Assembly: GCA_003520105.1 (NCBI GenBank)
Contig: DOVL01000125.1
Location: 1 to 17,271 of the forward strand
Direction of reading: 5' to 3'
Length of the DNA stretch: 17,271 nucleotides
DNA from: Lachnospiraceae bacterium
GTDB lineage: Bacteria > Bacillota > Clostridia > Lachnospirales > Lachnospiraceae
Both the position numbers and the translations under genes were made by a program. The notes below the pieces were generated by a model. The model made no database searches and was not told the origin of the DNA. It saw only the letters and a list, made by a program, of their open reading frames with translations. This document shows, one piece after another, positions 7,889 to 15,664 of the stretch (position 1 is its first letter; each line of letters starts with the position of its first letter).

Positions 7889-10800
7889 ATGATAAAGAGA
7901 GGATTTATAAAAAGAATAGCGGCCGTTACGGCACTCTCGTTTATTCTTACCGAGTTGCCTGTCTTCCCGGCGTCCGGAGTTTATGCCGCAGAGGAGAAGA
8001 AGGTAGAGGGAGAGTCGTCATATCTGTCTTATGACTTGTATGATGAGTATGGTCTGAACTTTGATTACGATTATTCGGTTGACAATGGAGCGACCGGTGC
8101 GGGCGGCAAGATCTATTATGATCCGGATTCAACAGAGCAGACGACCGAGGAAACAACCCAGAAACTCAATGCGGACGGCAATATCATACTCGATGATACG
8201 TCAAAGGTTGAGAAATACTCCGTAACACCTGATGAAGCAGATGCAGAACAATATTCGGATTATGGTGCGATAAGCGCATGGAAAAACAGAAGTACTGTAA
8301 AGGCTCCTGAGAATACCTACTGTATGCATATCGGAACCGGCGCCGCCAAGGGAGATACGATACTCTATTTTGAGATCATGTATACCGATATGAAGAATCA
8401 GTCAAGGACACAGTTTATATTCCCTTCACTGGATGCGCAGGACAAGAGTGATTCGATTCTTAAGTACGGAGCTAACGGTAAAGATATTAATGATACCTAT
8501 GGAACACAGATGCTGAAGCAGTTCAATTATGGCGAGCAGGTTGCCAATGAGAACCCTCTCGGAGATTGGACAGTTCAGGATTATGTATTTCAGACTGAGG
8601 CAGAGATCCAGAATGTCGATGGTATCAAGTTCTATCTTGCACAGGGCAGCTGGACTATACAGGGTCTCGAGATTTACAAGGTTGATGAATACAAGGGATA
8701 TGAAGAATACGGAATGGTTTCCGGAAAGAGATTCCTTGATTTCAAGGGCCGTAAGATCGCAGCGGTAGTCAAGACCAATTCCGGAACACTTACTTACTCA
8801 ACATCAGGCGCAGATGCTGTTGTCGAAATCGGTGAGGATGAGAGTGTAAATGATTACGCAGTTATCAATAATTATAACGAATATGATGAAGGCGTTGATA
8901 AGGATTATGCTGTTGAGAAAAGCGTTTTAAGCTTCAGAATGGATTTTGTGGATCAGATCGATGGTGGTCTTGAAACATTAATTAATCCTGCAGCAGCAAC
9001 CAATGAAGCATTTAAAAAGAATATTGTTGAAGATATAGTTATAGAGTTCCAGTACAAGGATAAGAGCGGATGGACCAGAAAGGTTGCACTTCCGGTACTC
9101 CTGAGCAGTTACGGCAGTCTCCTTGAGAAAGAAAAGAACGGAGTCCTTATAGGTTTCGCACAGCGTGGTGACACACTTGCTTTTTCCGGACTTTATCCTG
9201 AAATCGATTATATAGTCGGAAATGTCACTATGTATGTAGGTAATTCTGCAAGGAAGAAGCTGGATGATAATGGTATCTCTGTTGCCAAATCAACAGATGA
9301 TATGAAGAATACTCTGACATCCCTGAATAGTGATGATATTCAGGTGGCGGGCATCTCCTTCTCAAGAGGCGGATGTATGCCTTATATCCAGGATGGTATA
9401 GACAGTAAGGGAAATAAGGTTACGGGTGCATCTCTTGATTACGCTTTCCAGAACGGTACGTATACTTATTTTACAACCACTGATGAAAGAGGACGTGAGA
9501 TCAAGCAGGGTGGTAGAGAAACCTTTAAGCTTTCGGCTTATAAGGAAAATGCTCCGCTTGTGGCGTCTCAGTCGGTTAAGAACAAATACCTTGTTACTGT
9601 AACAACAAGTAATATAGCAAGAACCGGTACCAAAGATGATGTAACGATGAGATTCAAGTATCAGACTCGTGCCGGACAGCAGAATAAGACAGCTCTGTAT
9701 AATGTCAAAACAGCAGCTGTTGATTTCCTCGGAACATGGCCGTCAACAAGCGGAACAGATTTTATCAAATCAATTGCTCTTACTGAGGGCAGCACGGTTG
9801 AATTCCTTATTGATGCGATAAATCTGAAGCAGTTCTTGTCAGCGGATATCACTCTTTCAGGATCTGACGAATGGCAGCTCAACAATCTCAGTATCGATTA
9901 TGTTGAGAGGTTCCAGAAGAGAAGAGCTTATCTTGTTGATACCGAATCAAACGGAGTTGTGACACACTACTGGATTGACAGATCCCTGGTATCTGCACAG
10001 ATATTTAATATGAACGGATCTGCAATAACAGTTGTTGATAAAGATGGAAATCTTGTCAGAAAAGACGGCAGCAAGATCGAAAACGGTAAGACACAGGCTT
10101 TAGATAAGGATGGTAATCCTATCTATATTGATACCGATGATGTTGTTTCAGGAAGAGCAGTCGGTGATTCACAGTTCTTCGGCGGAAAAACAGGATATAC
10201 CTTCAACTTCACAGATGGTGATATAGAGAAGGTCGAGAAGATTGACTATTCTGACGTACGTTACAAGATGACTTACGAGCAGACGGCAATTGACTGGGGC
10301 TTCTTCGAGAAAGATAAGATATATGACGTATCGGTAAAGGTTGCCGATGATCCTGATTATGATAATGGTGACGGCGACTCGGGTTCAAAGAACTACTTCT
10401 ATTTCCAGCTTCTCTTTGAGAATGGTAAAAAGAGTGCTTATGTTCTTGCAAACCAGCAGCTTACATCCGATGGTTTCAGATCGGGCAAGACAGAAACCTT
10501 CTCAATCGCAACAAACAGAAATTACGGTAAGGTTACCGCAATCCGTATAATTCCTGAAGACCTTTCAGAGGATTCGGATGTATTTGATAAGTTAAATATC
10601 GAGAAGATCATGGTTACCGAGGCAACCAACGGCGGAGCATACATGAGTTATGTTATTGATAACGTCGGATGGATCGAAATCGATTACCGTGATGAGATGG
10701 AATCGGTTGTTCCGGGCGGACAGAAGGCCAGAACAGCAGAAGAGATCGCACGCAGGTTCCCTGTTACCAACATGCAGAAGTCAGTCAGACTTCTCTGCGA

Positions 10801-13426
10801 GATGGTTACACTTCCTTGGGATAATGATTATCTTCAGTTCCAGGGTTCGGTAATTGCAGAGATTACTTACGTCGATGCAAGTACAAATAAGATACAGACC
10901 GCATCCTTTGATGTGGTTCAGTATATAGCCGCTTATATGAATAAATCGGCTAAATCGGTAGAAACATCGACCGATCCGAATTCGCAGTTGGTTAAGGCCG
11001 CGGGTCTAAATACCATATCGGATCCGGAATGGATGTTCAGACCGAACCATACAGACAGATTTATCATGCCTGCCATTGCAGACCTGGGATCGATCAAGAG
11101 CATACAGTTTACTGCTCAGACAAGAAACGGTTATCCGGCAATCTGGAACATAGGGCAGATAACGATATCACAGATAGTAGAAGACAGCGGATCTCTTCAG
11201 CTTACCACTAACGAAGAGTATTACAGAGATATTGAGACTCAGGAACTTTGTATAAGTACAAATACCAAGGTTATCTCAACAACTCTTCCGATAGGTAAGG
11301 CTCAGAGAACACCTAAGATCAACTTTACTGATAACCAGATCGTCTGGGTATCGGACGAGTGGGCAACACCTGTATCGAGAATACCGAATGCAGCTGATGA
11401 TACGGTTAATATTTACCTCTATCCGACAGCAAGTTCAAGGAACATTGACGGAGTGAGTCCTAATATTACTTATCAGTACGGCGTTCCTTTCTCAAAATAC
11501 ATGCAGGTAAGCTTCGACGGAATGTACGCTGCAAACAGCGGAACCAAGGATGCAGTATTCTATGTTAAAGGACTTAATACCGCCGATTTTGTAAGCTCGG
11601 GCAAATTGACCCTGCAATGTACAAGTACGAAGGTTTCCTTTGACTACGCAATCGTCCAACATATGAGGGGCGATGTCGTGATAGGTACCTATGAATATAA
11701 TTTCATGGATTCATCAGCGGTTCTCGGAGTTGTTGCAACACCGTCGAAATCGAATATGAATACCAAGAAGACCGCAGAGAAGCTTGTTCTTCAATTTGGT
11801 AAGGAAACCGAGAAACAGGAACTCATACAGGAAGAAAATGATATAGCAGTCTGTGTTCATTATACATCACTGCTTGATCCGACAGGAACAGAGTACAGCA
11901 CGTCATATGTCTATATGACTGATCAGGGCTACTCAAGTATATCCGAAGGACTTCTGGCAGAGATCGATTTCAACGAAAACTTCGTTGATGAAGTTACCGG
12001 ATACAGTATAGCTGCATATGGTAACCTGAAGGGAAATATCATAGCATCGGCTGTTTATGCATATGATGTTATTGAAACCAGCACAAGCGTGGTAACCTTT
12101 GAAGAGTATCCTACAGAGACAGTATTTAAGAGCTATTCACCTGTTGTTGATAATTCGAGAAGCTTTACTCTTTCAGAGAGTCTGACCAAGAGAAGGTCTA
12201 AGAACAGAGAGTACTACGGACCTGATAGTGCAACACCTATAGAGATGCATATCACAACACTTGAAGGACCTAAGCAGAATAAACAGGGTCAGATAGCTAA
12301 GATAAGAGCTACATTCAATTATAAGGATTATAAGGATACTATAGTAAGCAAGACATACGATGATATTACTCAGTATATAATAGCCGGTGATGACGGCAAG
12401 GAAGCTTCAACAGTTGCTGAGACCAGAGATGACAGACTGAACAGGATCAAGACAAAGCAGTTTATTTCAGGCAAGACTCAGGTAGTCAAGATATTCCTTG
12501 AGGATATGGGCAGTGACTACGACCTCATATCAGTTGATATCTTCCCATACTATGAAGAACTTAAGACTGATAAGGATATCATGGATGTGGTCGAGGATGC
12601 AGCTAATGAAAGAGACGATGCAACAAATGCCGAGATAGAGGCTTCACAGAATGGTACTACTGTTGATGCCAAGGTTGAGGATCCTGATAATCCGAGTGCC
12701 GAGACCATTCTTGAAGATACACTTACAAACGGTGATGTTTCATGGACTATCCAGTCTGTAACAACATACAGAGCTGACAGTACCGAGGAAAATGGTGATA
12801 TACTTCCTCTTAAGAGAGAGAATATCAACCAGAAGTTCTCAGGACTTCAGCAGGGTGGAACGCTTAAGTTTGACGGTGCTTCACTTATAACTTCTATAGC
12901 TAAGAATGGTAATGGTGACAAGACTATAGCAGGTGAGCCTGTAAATTACCTCGCTAAGAAGGATGATCTCTTCACAGGTAAGGCTGTAGTAACAAACTCT
13001 ACCGAAGGCTTTACGGTACATGCATACAGAATGGTTGGAGAAGCAAGAGATGATGTGACAGAAGAGAACGTCGTTGTAGATCAGAAGGCAAATAAATTCT
13101 GGTTCGTTGTTCCTGAAAGCAAGGATCCGTACAGCGATACAGTTTATCTCCTTGAGATATCACCAACTGAATCACCGGATGTAGTTGACAAGGTGATCAT
13201 TACGGTTGAGAAGACCAAGAATGCCGGCGATGCCGCAACAGAGAAGACTACTGAGGAATCAACGGAGAAGTCAACCGATAAGTCAACTGAAGAAACAACA
13301 GAGTCCGGTACTGAAGGCGGAACAGAAGACGGTACAGAATCAAATACAGAGGATACTACTGAAGAAAACAGCAGTTCTCAGACAGATGATGGTCTTCCTT
13401 ATACACCACCGGTAGAAAACAACTAA
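7889..13426 (+). CDS. Very large secreted multi-module beta-rich protein
   Basis: This protein of about 1845 aa is predicted to be exported by Sec. The N-terminus has a basic start (MIKRGFIKR), a hydrophobic core (AAVTALSFILTELPVF) and a likely cleavage site near VYAAEE at about residues 33-36. Start 7889 is chosen because AAAGAGGG (7875-7882) is 6 bases upstream; 7883 (MTM...) is possible by coupling to the leader ORF, and GTG 7823 would bury the signal peptide. The rest is beta-rich, with several divergent units: a strand pattern like 'IVIEFQYKDKSG' followed by one like 'GSWTIQGLEIYKV'. Approximate segments are 145-268, 345-494, 565-698, 801-938, 965-1115, 1298-1411 and 1450-1558. Residues 1777-1838 are a Thr/Ser/Glu-rich stalk-like tail. 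There is no sortase signal with hydrophobic tail, no C-terminal membrane helix, no SLH domain and no recognisable catalytic motif. It may be an extracellular fibre, adhesin or outer part of the machine. I do not recognise the family; the modules loosely resemble jelly-roll carbohydrate-binding folds. Confidence 0.8.
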   Translation: MIKRGFIKRIAAVTALSFILTELPVFPASGVYAAEEKKVEGESSYLSYDLYDEYGLNFDYDYSVDNGATGAGGKIYYDPDSTEQTTEETTQKLNADGNIILDDTSKVEKYSVTPDEADAEQYSDYGAISAWKNRSTVKAPENTYCMHIGTGAAKGDTILYFEIMYTDMKNQSRTQFIFPSLDAQDKSDSILKYGANGKDINDTYGTQMLKQFNYGEQVANENPLGDWTVQDYVFQTEAEIQNVDGIKFYLAQGSWTIQGLEIYKVDEYKGYEEYGMVSGKRFLDFKGRKIAAVVKTNSGTLTYSTSGADAVVEIGEDESVNDYAVINNYNEYDEGVDKDYAVEKSVLSFRMDFVDQIDGGLETLINPAAATNEAFKKNIVEDIVIEFQYKDKSGWTRKVALPVLLSSYGSLLEKEKNGVLIGFAQRGDTLAFSGLYPEIDYIVGNVTMYVGNSARKKLDDNGISVAKSTDDMKNTLTSLNSDDIQVAGISFSRGGCMPYIQDGIDSKGNKVTGASLDYAFQNGTYTYFTTTDERGREIKQGGRETFKLSAYKENAPLVASQSVKNKYLVTVTTSNIARTGTKDDVTMRFKYQTRAGQQNKTALYNVKTAAVDFLGTWPSTSGTDFIKSIALTEGSTVEFLIDAINLKQFLSADITLSGSDEWQLNNLSIDYVERFQKRRAYLVDTESNGVVTHYWIDRSLVSAQIFNMNGSAITVVDKDGNLVRKDGSKIENGKTQALDKDGNPIYIDTDDVVSGRAVGDSQFFGGKTGYTFNFTDGDIEKVEKIDYSDVRYKMTYEQTAIDWGFFEKDKIYDVSVKVADDPDYDNGDGDSGSKNYFYFQLLFENGKKSAYVLANQQLTSDGFRSGKTETFSIATNRNYGKVTAIRIIPEDLSEDSDVFDKLNIEKIMVTEATNGGAYMSYVIDNVGWIEIDYRDEMESVVPGGQKARTAEEIARRFPVTNMQKSVRLLCEMVTLPWDNDYLQFQGSVIAEITYVDASTNKIQTASFDVVQYIAAYMNKSAKSVETSTDPNSQLVKAAGLNTISDPEWMFRPNHTDRFIMPAIADLGSIKSIQFTAQTRNGYPAIWNIGQITISQIVEDSGSLQLTTNEEYYRDIETQELCISTNTKVISTTLPIGKAQRTPKINFTDNQIVWVSDEWATPVSRIPNAADDTVNIYLYPTASSRNIDGVSPNITYQYGVPFSKYMQVSFDGMYAANSGTKDAVFYVKGLNTADFVSSGKLTLQCTSTKVSFDYAIVQHMRGDVVIGTYEYNFMDSSAVLGVVATPSKSNMNTKKTAEKLVLQFGKETEKQELIQEENDIAVCVHYTSLLDPTGTEYSTSYVYMTDQGYSSISEGLLAEIDFNENFVDEVTGYSIAAYGNLKGNIIASAVYAYDVIETSTSVVTFEEYPTETVFKSYSPVVDNSRSFTLSESLTKRRSKNREYYGPDSATPIEMHITTLEGPKQNKQGQIAKIRATFNYKDYKDTIVSKTYDDITQYIIAGDDGKEASTVAETRDDRLNRIKTKQFISGKTQVVKIFLEDMGSDYDLISVDIFPYYEELKTDKDIMDVVEDAANERDDATNAEIEASQNGTTVDAKVEDPDNPSAETILEDTLTNGDVSWTIQSVTTYRADSTEENGDILPLKRENINQKFSGLQQGGTLKFDGASLITSIAKNGNGDKTIAGEPVNYLAKKDDLFTGKAVVTNSTEGFTVHAYRMVGEARDDVTEENVVVDQKANKFWFVVPESKDPYSDTVYLLEISPTESPDVVDKVIITVEKTKNAGDAATEKTTEESTEKSTDKSTEETTESGTEGGTEDGTESNTEDTTEENSSSQTDDGLPYTPPVENN

Positions 13427-13438
13427 AGAGGTTATGAC

Positions 13439-14332
13439 ATGAATAAGAAAAAAGTGATCATAATTGTTATATCCATAGTTATCCTTCTACTTGCAGCAGG
13501 CCTTATCTTCTTCCTCTCTAAGGGGAAGAAGAAAGGCGGCAGCAAGGAGACGGAGCTTTTTGCCGAGACAGACTATCCTTGCAAATATAAGCAAGTGAAG
13601 GATGGACTCGAGATCACGCTGGACGGCAGCAAAACACCTGAACTCTCGTGGGAGTATGAGATATCCAACCAGTACGCTGTGGATGTCGCAATTAAGGACA
13701 AGGAGAAGAATGGAAAAGCTACGTTCAAGATCACCGGTAAGGGTGGCGGATCAACTAATGTGATATTTAAGAGAGTATATCAGCTTGCTGGAAAAAGCTA
13801 TGATGCGGCAAAGATCGAACTTATATTATTTGCTCTTCAGAATGATAACGGCGGCTATGATATCACTGTATCAGAACTGGCTACCCAGAATTCAGCAAGC
13901 ATGGCAGAGTTTGCAACAGATACGGAATATCCTTTCATGATCAAAACAGATGACAACGGGATGACAACGATCGTTTTTCCTAACGGATCCTATGATTGGA
14001 TGTATTATGACACGTCAGGGAAAACAGGATACAGTATTTCACACAATATTTCCGAAGGGTCTGAAACGTTTTATATAAACAGCCTGATCTCATATGAAGA
14101 TGAGAGTGAAGCTACGACTGAAGCTACGACTGAAGCAACCACAAGTGTAAGTTCGTCAGACGAAAGCAGTAGTGAAGATACGTTTGAAGTGCCGGCAGAA
14201 GCACAGAATCTTCCGGAAAATACATCAGTTCTGGTAAGCAAGAATCTGGGACTCACGGCATATATCAAATATGAAATCAGCAGTGAAGGGATTGTAACTC
14301 TTACACTTACTGATAAGCCGAAGGATAAATAA
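13439..14332 (+). CDS. Membrane-anchored extracellular protein with duplicated module
   Basis: This 297-aa protein has a short basic N-terminus (MNKKK), one membrane helix at residues 6-26 and a basic SKGKKKGG segment, then a soluble part predicted to lie outside the membrane. It has no lipobox cysteine, so it is an N-terminal signal anchor rather than a lipoprotein. Two related beta-rich units begin at residue 43 (ETDYPCKYKQVKDGLEITL) and residue 161 (DTEYPFMIKTDDNGMTTIVF); each continues with a W-E-Y or W-M-Y segment about 25 residues later. A linker at 224-235 repeats EATT three times, then comes a final beta-rich stretch, 249-297. AAAGAGG (13425-13431) lies 7 bases before the ATG, and the gene is only 12 bases after the large secreted-protein gene, so the two likely act together. 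It could anchor that protein or link it to the secretion channel. No enzyme motif is seen; similarity to chagasin-like inhibitors at a GGG turn is too weak to claim. Confidence 0.75.
   Translation: MNKKKVIIIVISIVILLLAAGLIFFLSKGKKKGGSKETELFAETDYPCKYKQVKDGLEITLDGSKTPELSWEYEISNQYAVDVAIKDKEKNGKATFKITGKGGGSTNVIFKRVYQLAGKSYDAAKIELILFALQNDNGGYDITVSELATQNSASMAEFATDTEYPFMIKTDDNGMTTIVFPNGSYDWMYYDTSGKTGYSISHNISEGSETFYINSLISYEDESEATTEATTEATTSVSSSDESSSEDTFEVPAEAQNLPENTSVLVSKNLGLTAYIKYEISSEGIVTLTLTDKPKDK
14108..14143 (+). repeat. Three 12-bp tandem repeats encoding EATT
   Basis: Two exact copies of gaagctacgact (14108-14119 and 14120-14131) are followed by a diverged copy, gaagcaaccaca (14132-14143). They encode EATT three times in an extracellular linker. 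Exact copies suggest recent slippage. Similar Thr/Glu-rich linkers occur in the large secreted protein. Confidence 0.85.
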
Positions 14333-14351
14333 ATACACGAGGTGAATTTAG

Positions 14352-15086
14352 TTGATTTCGAAAAAGTATAAAAGAAATCCGATTCTGTTAGAAGCAAGAC
14401 ATTTTTTACTTAATCAGGTCGAGATGGCCGATAACGGTCATCTCGTTGCCCTGAAAGAGTGGAAGATGAGGAGCTGGGGAGCAGCAGATGGCGCTCAGAA
14501 GGTCAGAACACTGGGAATAAAAGCTAAAAACTATTACTATGATCCTGTCCATATCAACAATACCAAGGCGGTTTATGAAGCGGGCAAGATCATGAACAGC
14601 ATAGGTCGCATGGTCGATTTTGAAACAAAGAAGGATTCTGTCGCAAGCCTTGTTAAGCTTTATATCTTCTATCCGACAGTTCTTCTTTTTTTTGAAAATG
14701 AAGATAAGGAACTTCAGCTGACTATATTTACTCCGAGAAGTATAACAAGCGGTCTGGCTGTATTCTTCTCAAGAAGGAAGTTTGAGAAGGAGATGGACGA
14801 ACTCATCGAAAGAAACCTTGATAAGAAGGAAAAGTCAAAAAAAGAAAAGGACAATGAAGAGGAAGAAGATGAGATCGATCCTGATGGCCTTCAGGTAGCA
14901 GACACGGGTGAGAAGAATAAGAAAAAAAGTCTGTTTAAGAAGAATCAGGTTGTTTATGTTCCATATGACTTTGGTTCTGATGATTCAGGTGATTCGGGGG
15001 ACGAGACTGAACTTGCAGATGACGAAGAAGAATATTGGGATGGAAGTAACTGGGTGATAGTTAAAAAAGATGAATTTGATGATTAA
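14352..15086 (+). CDS. Unrecognised charged cytosolic protein
   Basis: I do not recognise this 244-aa protein. It has no signal peptide or membrane helix. Residues 1-155 look like a compact alpha/beta domain (for example KLYIFYPTVLLFFE and LQLTIFTPRSITSGLAVFFS), followed by a Lys/Glu stretch at 158-176, a basic KNKKKSLFKKN patch at 188-198 and an acidic, Asp/Gly/Ser-rich end. The TTG start at 14352 is supported by GAGGTG at 14339-14344, 7 bases upstream; the next in-frame ATG is 24 codons later and would remove part of the conserved-looking N-terminus. It sits 19 bases after the anchored protein and 16 bases before the kinase gene, so it is co-transcribed with both. Its charge layout resembles the tails of the VirB6-like and VirB4-like proteins. 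It could be a cytosolic adaptor or the regulatory target of the kinase, which is speculation. Confidence 0.7.
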   Translation: MISKKYKRNPILLEARHFLLNQVEMADNGHLVALKEWKMRSWGAADGAQKVRTLGIKAKNYYYDPVHINNTKAVYEAGKIMNSIGRMVDFETKKDSVASLVKLYIFYPTVLLFFENEDKELQLTIFTPRSITSGLAVFFSRRKFEKEMDELIERNLDKKEKSKKEKDNEEEEDEIDPDGLQVADTGEKNKKKSLFKKNQVVYVPYDFGSDDSGDSGDETELADDEEEYWDGSNWVIVKKDEFDD

Positions 15087-15102
15087 GGAGGGGTGAAAAG
15101 GT

Positions 15103-15600
15103 ATGGTGGAAAACACAAATGATGGTGTTATGGGGATTAGTGCAATTGAATGGGATGAAGACTCTGATATTGAGATGAGGATCAGTCCTGACGGAACCTC
15201 GATAGTAATTGATGCGGTCGAGGATTCTATAGATTTTATACAGGATTTCATCAAGAGAAAGCTTCTCTCGTATGGCTGTGAGAAGAAGCCGCTTATGCAG
15301 ATAAGGCTTGCGGTTGAAGAAATATTTGTAAATATTATTTCCTACGCATACAGACCTGATATTGGTAAAGCCGAGATATATGTAAGTGTTTCGGAAGCAC
15401 CGCTTTCCGTAACGATTCTCTTCATGGATGCAGGTAAGCCTTTTGATCCGCTTGCAAGACCTGATGCAGATACTTCGGGCAAGATGTTCATGGAACGTCC
15501 GGGTGGCTTCGGTATCCTGCTCGTAAAAAATACGATGGATGCCGTGAATTATGAGTATAAGGACGGCAAGAACATTCTGAGCATAAAGAAGAATCTGTAG
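15103..15600 (+). CDS. RsbW/SpoIIAB-like anti-sigma serine kinase (HATPase)
   Basis: This 165-aa GHKL-fold kinase is expected to bind ATP, phosphorylate the STAS protein encoded at 7361-7660 and sequester a partner. The ATP-site boxes are present in order: N box with E73 and N77 (VEEIFVN), G1 box DAGKPFDP at 109-116, and G2 box GGFGI at 134-138 followed by LLVKNTMD. No phospho-acceptor histidine domain is present, as expected for the anti-sigma rather than the sensor-kinase branch. About 25 N-terminal residues rich in Asp and Glu precede the usual start of the domain, which may be a small extra regulatory segment. A very strong AAGGAGGGG (15085-15093) lies 9 bases before the ATG and overlaps the upstream stop, indicating coupling with the 244-aa protein. 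The partner it controls, perhaps a sigma factor, is not in the window. Confidence 0.9.
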   Translation: MVENTNDGVMGISAIEWDEDSDIEMRISPDGTSIVIDAVEDSIDFIQDFIKRKLLSYGCEKKPLMQIRLAVEEIFVNIISYAYRPDIGKAEIYVSVSEAPLSVTILFMDAGKPFDPLARPDADTSGKMFMERPGGFGILLVKNTMDAVNYEYKDGKNILSIKKNL

Positions 15601-15664
15601 ATTGGTCCGATAAAACCGGAAAGATCGCGTAAAATGAATATTAATTATAAGCCGGAGGCGTAAA

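Noticed and set aside
13391..13426. LPYTP near the C-terminus of the giant secreted protein as a sortase signal
   Set aside because: No hydrophobic segment and no basic tail follow it; only PVENN remains, and position 5 is Pro rather than Gly.
14108..14143. Tandem 12-bp repeats considered as a CRISPR or other array
   Set aside because: There are no spacers, the units are contiguous and in frame, and they encode EATT.
15606..15620. TCCG...CGGA after the kinase gene as a terminator
   Set aside because: The stem has only about 4 base pairs and no T-run follows. The phosphatase gene starts shortly after, so read-through is expected.
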